A stretch of DNA of 64,000 nucleotides from Actinomycetes bacterium. Its GTDB lineage: Bacteria > Actinomycetota > Acidimicrobiia > Acidimicrobiales > Microtrichaceae. Positions 62,008-64,000 of the stretch are shown piece after piece (positions within the stretch are counted from its first letter, which is position 1; the number at the start of each line of letters is the position of its first letter). The position numbers and the translations under genes were made by a program. The DNA lies in contig JAEWED010000197.1 in NCBI GenBank assembly GCA_023389745.1, positions 1 to 64,000 of the forward strand. Direction: 5' to 3'. The notes beneath the pieces are model-generated. The model was not told where the DNA came from. It was given only the letters and a program-made list of their open reading frames with translations, and searched no databases.

Positions 62008-63147
62008 GAGCACCTGCGACAGCTCGTGGCGGATCGTGACCAGGTCGCGCTGGTCCTCCATGACCTGGTCGATGTCCTTGTAGGCCCGAGGGTCCTCGTC
62101 GATCAGCCGAGCGGCGTCCGCCTCGTTCCAGGCCCGGCCACGCATCCGGTGGCGCAGCCCCTCGACGTCGAGCTGACGGCGTGCCGCACCCCGGGACATG
62201 CGACGGCCTGCGCCGTGGCTGCACGAGCTGTACGACGCCGCGGCGCCGAGCCCGTCGACGATGTAGCTGCGGGTGCCCATCGAGCCCGGGATCACACCGG
62301 CGTCGCCGACACGGGCTCGGATGGCGCCCTTGCGGGTGATCCACAGGTTGCGCCCGTGATGGTGCTCGCGCTCGGTGAAGTTGTGGTGACAGTTGATGCG
62401 CTGCTCCTCGACCACCTCCCGATCGAGGTGCGCCGCGAGCTGACCGATCACGGCGTCCATCATGACCTCGCGGTTGGCGAGCGCGTAGTCCTGGGCCCAC
62501 AGCATGTGGCGCACGTAGGCGTCGAACTCGCCGGTGCCCTCGACCAGGTATGCCAGGTCCTCGTCGGGCAGGTCGATGAAGTACCGGCGCATGAGGCCCT
62601 TCGCGTCCTCGATGTGCTGCTGTGCCAGCTGGTTGCCGACGCCTCGCGACCCCGAGTGCAGCACGACCCACACCCGGTCCGCTTCGTCGAGGCAGATCTC
62701 GACGAAGTGGTTGCCGGAGCCGAGCGAGCCGAGCTGCTTGGCGGCGGTGCCGGCCTGACGTCCGCTCAGGTCCGCGGCACGGTCGTCGCCCAGCAGGTCC
62801 GCAGCGGCCGCCTGGGCGTCGTCGTGGCCACGACCGAGGCCGGCGGGCACGACACGCTCGATGCGGCCGTGCAACGCGGAGAGGTCGTCACCGAGCGCGT
62901 CGGAGTGCAGCGGCAGCCGGGCGGCGATCATGCCGCAGCCGATGTCGACGCCGACCGCGGCCGGGATGATGGCGCCGTCGGTCGGGATGACCGAACCGAT
63001 GGTGGCGCCCATGCCGAGGTGCGCGTCGGGCATGAGCGCGACGTGGCCCGCGACGAACGGCAGCGAGGCCGTCCGCTCGGCCTGGTGCAGCGCGTTGGGA
63101 TCGAGGTCCGACGCCCAGTTGAGGACGTCACCGTGTCGGGTGGGCAT
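61990..63147 (-). CDS. rtcB: RtcB-family RNA ligase
   Basis: This 385-residue GTP- and manganese-dependent ligase joins 2',3'-cyclic phosphate or 3'-phosphate ends to 5'-OH ends. Metal ligands are in GVDIGCGM, LGSGNHFVE and INCHHNFTEREHHHG, and the guanylylated His is in SCSHGAGRRMSR. It has roles in tRNA repair. It lies between three tRNA genes (Cys and Gly adjacent), a fitting context for tRNA repair but without operon evidence. The start could be a few codons upstream (GTG). Confidence 0.95.
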   Translation of the reverse strand: MPTRHGDVLNWASDLDPNALHQAERTASLPFVAGHVALMPDAHLGMGATIGSVIPTDGAIIPAAVGVDIGCGMIAARLPLHSDALGDDLSALHGRIERVVPAGLGRGHDDAQAAAADLLGDDRAADLSGRQAGTAAKQLGSLGSGNHFVEICLDEADRVWVVLHSGSRGVGNQLAQQHIEDAKGLMRRYFIDLPDEDLAYLVEGTGEFDAYVRHMLWAQDYALANREVMMDAVIGQLAAHLDREVVEEQRINCHHNFTEREHHHGRNLWITRKGAIRARVGDAGVIPGSMGTRSYIVDGLGAAASYSSCSHGAGRRMSRGAARRQLDVEGLRHRMRGRAWNEADAARLIDEDPRAYKDIDQVMEDQRDLVTIRHELSQVLNYKGV

Positions 63148-63236
63148 GCGCACCAGGGTGCGCACGACGCTCCCCCGCTGTCGTTCGAGTTCTGCGACTC
63201 CGGCCCTGAACGACGCTGAGCGGCGAGTGAACGACG

Positions 63237-63260
63237 AAGCCCCCACCGTGGTGGGGGCTT
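63237..63260 (-). terminator. Terminator downstream of tRNA-Gly
   Basis: The arms aagcccccac and gtgggggctt pair perfectly over 10 bases with loop cgtg, followed on the minus strand by CGTCGTTC. Confidence 0.75.
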
Positions 63261-63264
63261 CTCC

Positions 63265-63340
63265 TGGAGCGGACGACCGGGTTCGAACCGGCGACCTCAA
63301 CCTTGGCAAGGTTGCGCTCTACCAACTGAGCTACGTCCGC
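63265..63340 (-). tRNA. tRNA-Gly(GCC), CCA encoded
   Basis: Acceptor GCGGACG/CGTCCGC, anticodon stem CAACC/GGTTG with loop TTGCCAA (anticodon GCC) and T arm GCCGG-TTCGAAC-CCGGT (G-T closing pair) are seen; discriminator T, then CCA. Confidence 0.97.
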
Positions 63341-63409
63341 AGGGACGGTCACCATAGCAGAGCCACCGCAGGCTTCAAATCGAGCCCTCGGCGCTGCGCG
63401 ACGGCGGCG

Positions 63410-63967
63410 TCAGTCGAGCGGTTCGCTGTCCCGGATCCGCTCTGCGAGCTCGATCGCGAGCTCCACCTCGGTGATGCCGTCGATCATCGACAGACGTGTC
63501 ATGTCGGCGAAGCTGAGCGCCGCGACCTGCCGGTCGTGACGGCCGCGGACCACGAGCTTCGAGTCGATCCGGTAGACGTCCACCAGCGGCTGCCAGCGAC
63601 GGTCGTTGGCGATGATCACTCGTCGGTCGGTCACCGCGACCGCTGCCGGGCGACCCAGCATCTGGCCCGTGACCACACCGGCGACCAGCTCGTCGGGTTC
63701 GAGCAGTGCGCCGCACACGGCGATCGCCACAGCCGCGCGCTCCTGGTCGGCGACGGCGAGGCGTGCGACCGCTGCCTCGAGGCCGTGCGGGTCCGAGATC
63801 GGCTCGTGCGCCGGCGCCACGGGCTCCGCCGTGCGCTCCGCCCAGCCGGGCGGCACGTGGGCGGACGGCGGGGTGTCCTGGGTCCGTGCGCCGTGGGTCG
63901 CCGACGATGCGCTGCGCTCAGGACGCACCGAGGTGACCTCGGAGTCGTCCCACTCGTCGGAGAGCAT
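63410..63967 (-). CDS. Protein with bacterial PH-like (YokE-like) domain
   Basis: This 185-residue protein has an acidic, Pro/Ser-rich tail of about 60 residues and a helical segment (DPHGLEAAVARLAVADQERAAV). The C-terminal about 95 residues (DELVAGVVTGQMLGRPAAVAVTDRRVIIANDRRW...) read as a bacterial PH domain of the YokE or SHOCT-linked type. The function is unknown; such proteins are often tied to stress or phage response. The start ATG at 63967 lacks an obvious ribosome site. Confidence 0.65.
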   Translation of the reverse strand: MLSDEWDDSEVTSVRPERSASSATHGARTQDTPPSAHVPPGWAERTAEPVAPAHEPISDPHGLEAAVARLAVADQERAAVAIAVCGALLEPDELVAGVVTGQMLGRPAAVAVTDRRVIIANDRRWQPLVDVYRIDSKLVVRGRHDRQVAALSFADMTRLSMIDGITEVELAIELAERIRDSEPLD

Positions 63968-64000
63968 GGTCCAGGGGCTGTCGTCGGTCCGGGGCGGTGT

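Overview
The window is high-GC (roughly 70%) actinobacterial chromosome. Strong GC3 bias, GTG/TTG starts, the rapZ-yvcK-gap-pgk-tpiA-secG gene order, a LigD-type polymerase and Flp pilin all point to Actinomycetota. The mitochondrial-type aconitase and the absence of whiA from its usual place fit a deep lineage such as Acidimicrobiia; that placement is inference only.

Positions 1 to about 8.66 kb look like the right end of an integrative, mobilizable element. They hold a MobF (TrwC-type) relaxase that runs off the left edge, a small winged-helix protein, a tyrosine integrase with an unusual helical insertion, a tightly coupled two-gene cassette (winged-helix protein plus a protein with a HEPN-like RN...H motif) and an IS1634-type transposase. 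The segment stops at the 3' end of a tRNA-Leu(GAG) gene, a typical integrase target. The two-gene cassette is the best candidate here for an undescribed defence or toxin-antitoxin-like system.

From 8.7 to 21.5 kb is housekeeping DNA: DUF1269 protein, PPK2, a lipid kinase and PAP2 phosphatase in tight divergence, the glycolytic cluster gap-pgk-tpiA with secG, yvcK and rapZ, a fasciclin lipoprotein, a methyltransferase and uvrC. From 21.5 to 36 kb come a lipase-like lipoprotein, nadA with an elaborate upstream region, a group 1/2 sigma factor, uvrA interrupted by one amber codon inside its second Walker A motif, a polytopic membrane protein, aroC, an AbiEi-like protein, uvrB and coaE. From 36 to 39.3 kb a histidine kinase, a NarL-type regulator and a Flp pilin lie together; the kinase and pilin genes have GCCGATAC boxes like those of FliA/WhiG sigma factors. 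From 39.4 to 47.9 kb are a GntR regulator divergent from aconitase, a HAD-acyltransferase fusion, a LysR regulator and citrate synthase. The rest encodes DUF971, acyl-CoA dehydrogenase, a GNAT/acyl-CoA synthetase fusion, DUF885 and CocE-type hydrolases, a LigD polymerase domain, RtcB and tRNAs for Val, Cys and Gly.

A recurring oddity is short tandem duplication just past genes, often copying the gene's own last codons with the stop (tpiA, nadA, uvrB, rtcB and the zinc-ribbon gene). There are also palindromic repeats inside coding sequences. Several genes appear leaderless, with a TANNNT box 7-8 bases before a GTG start.
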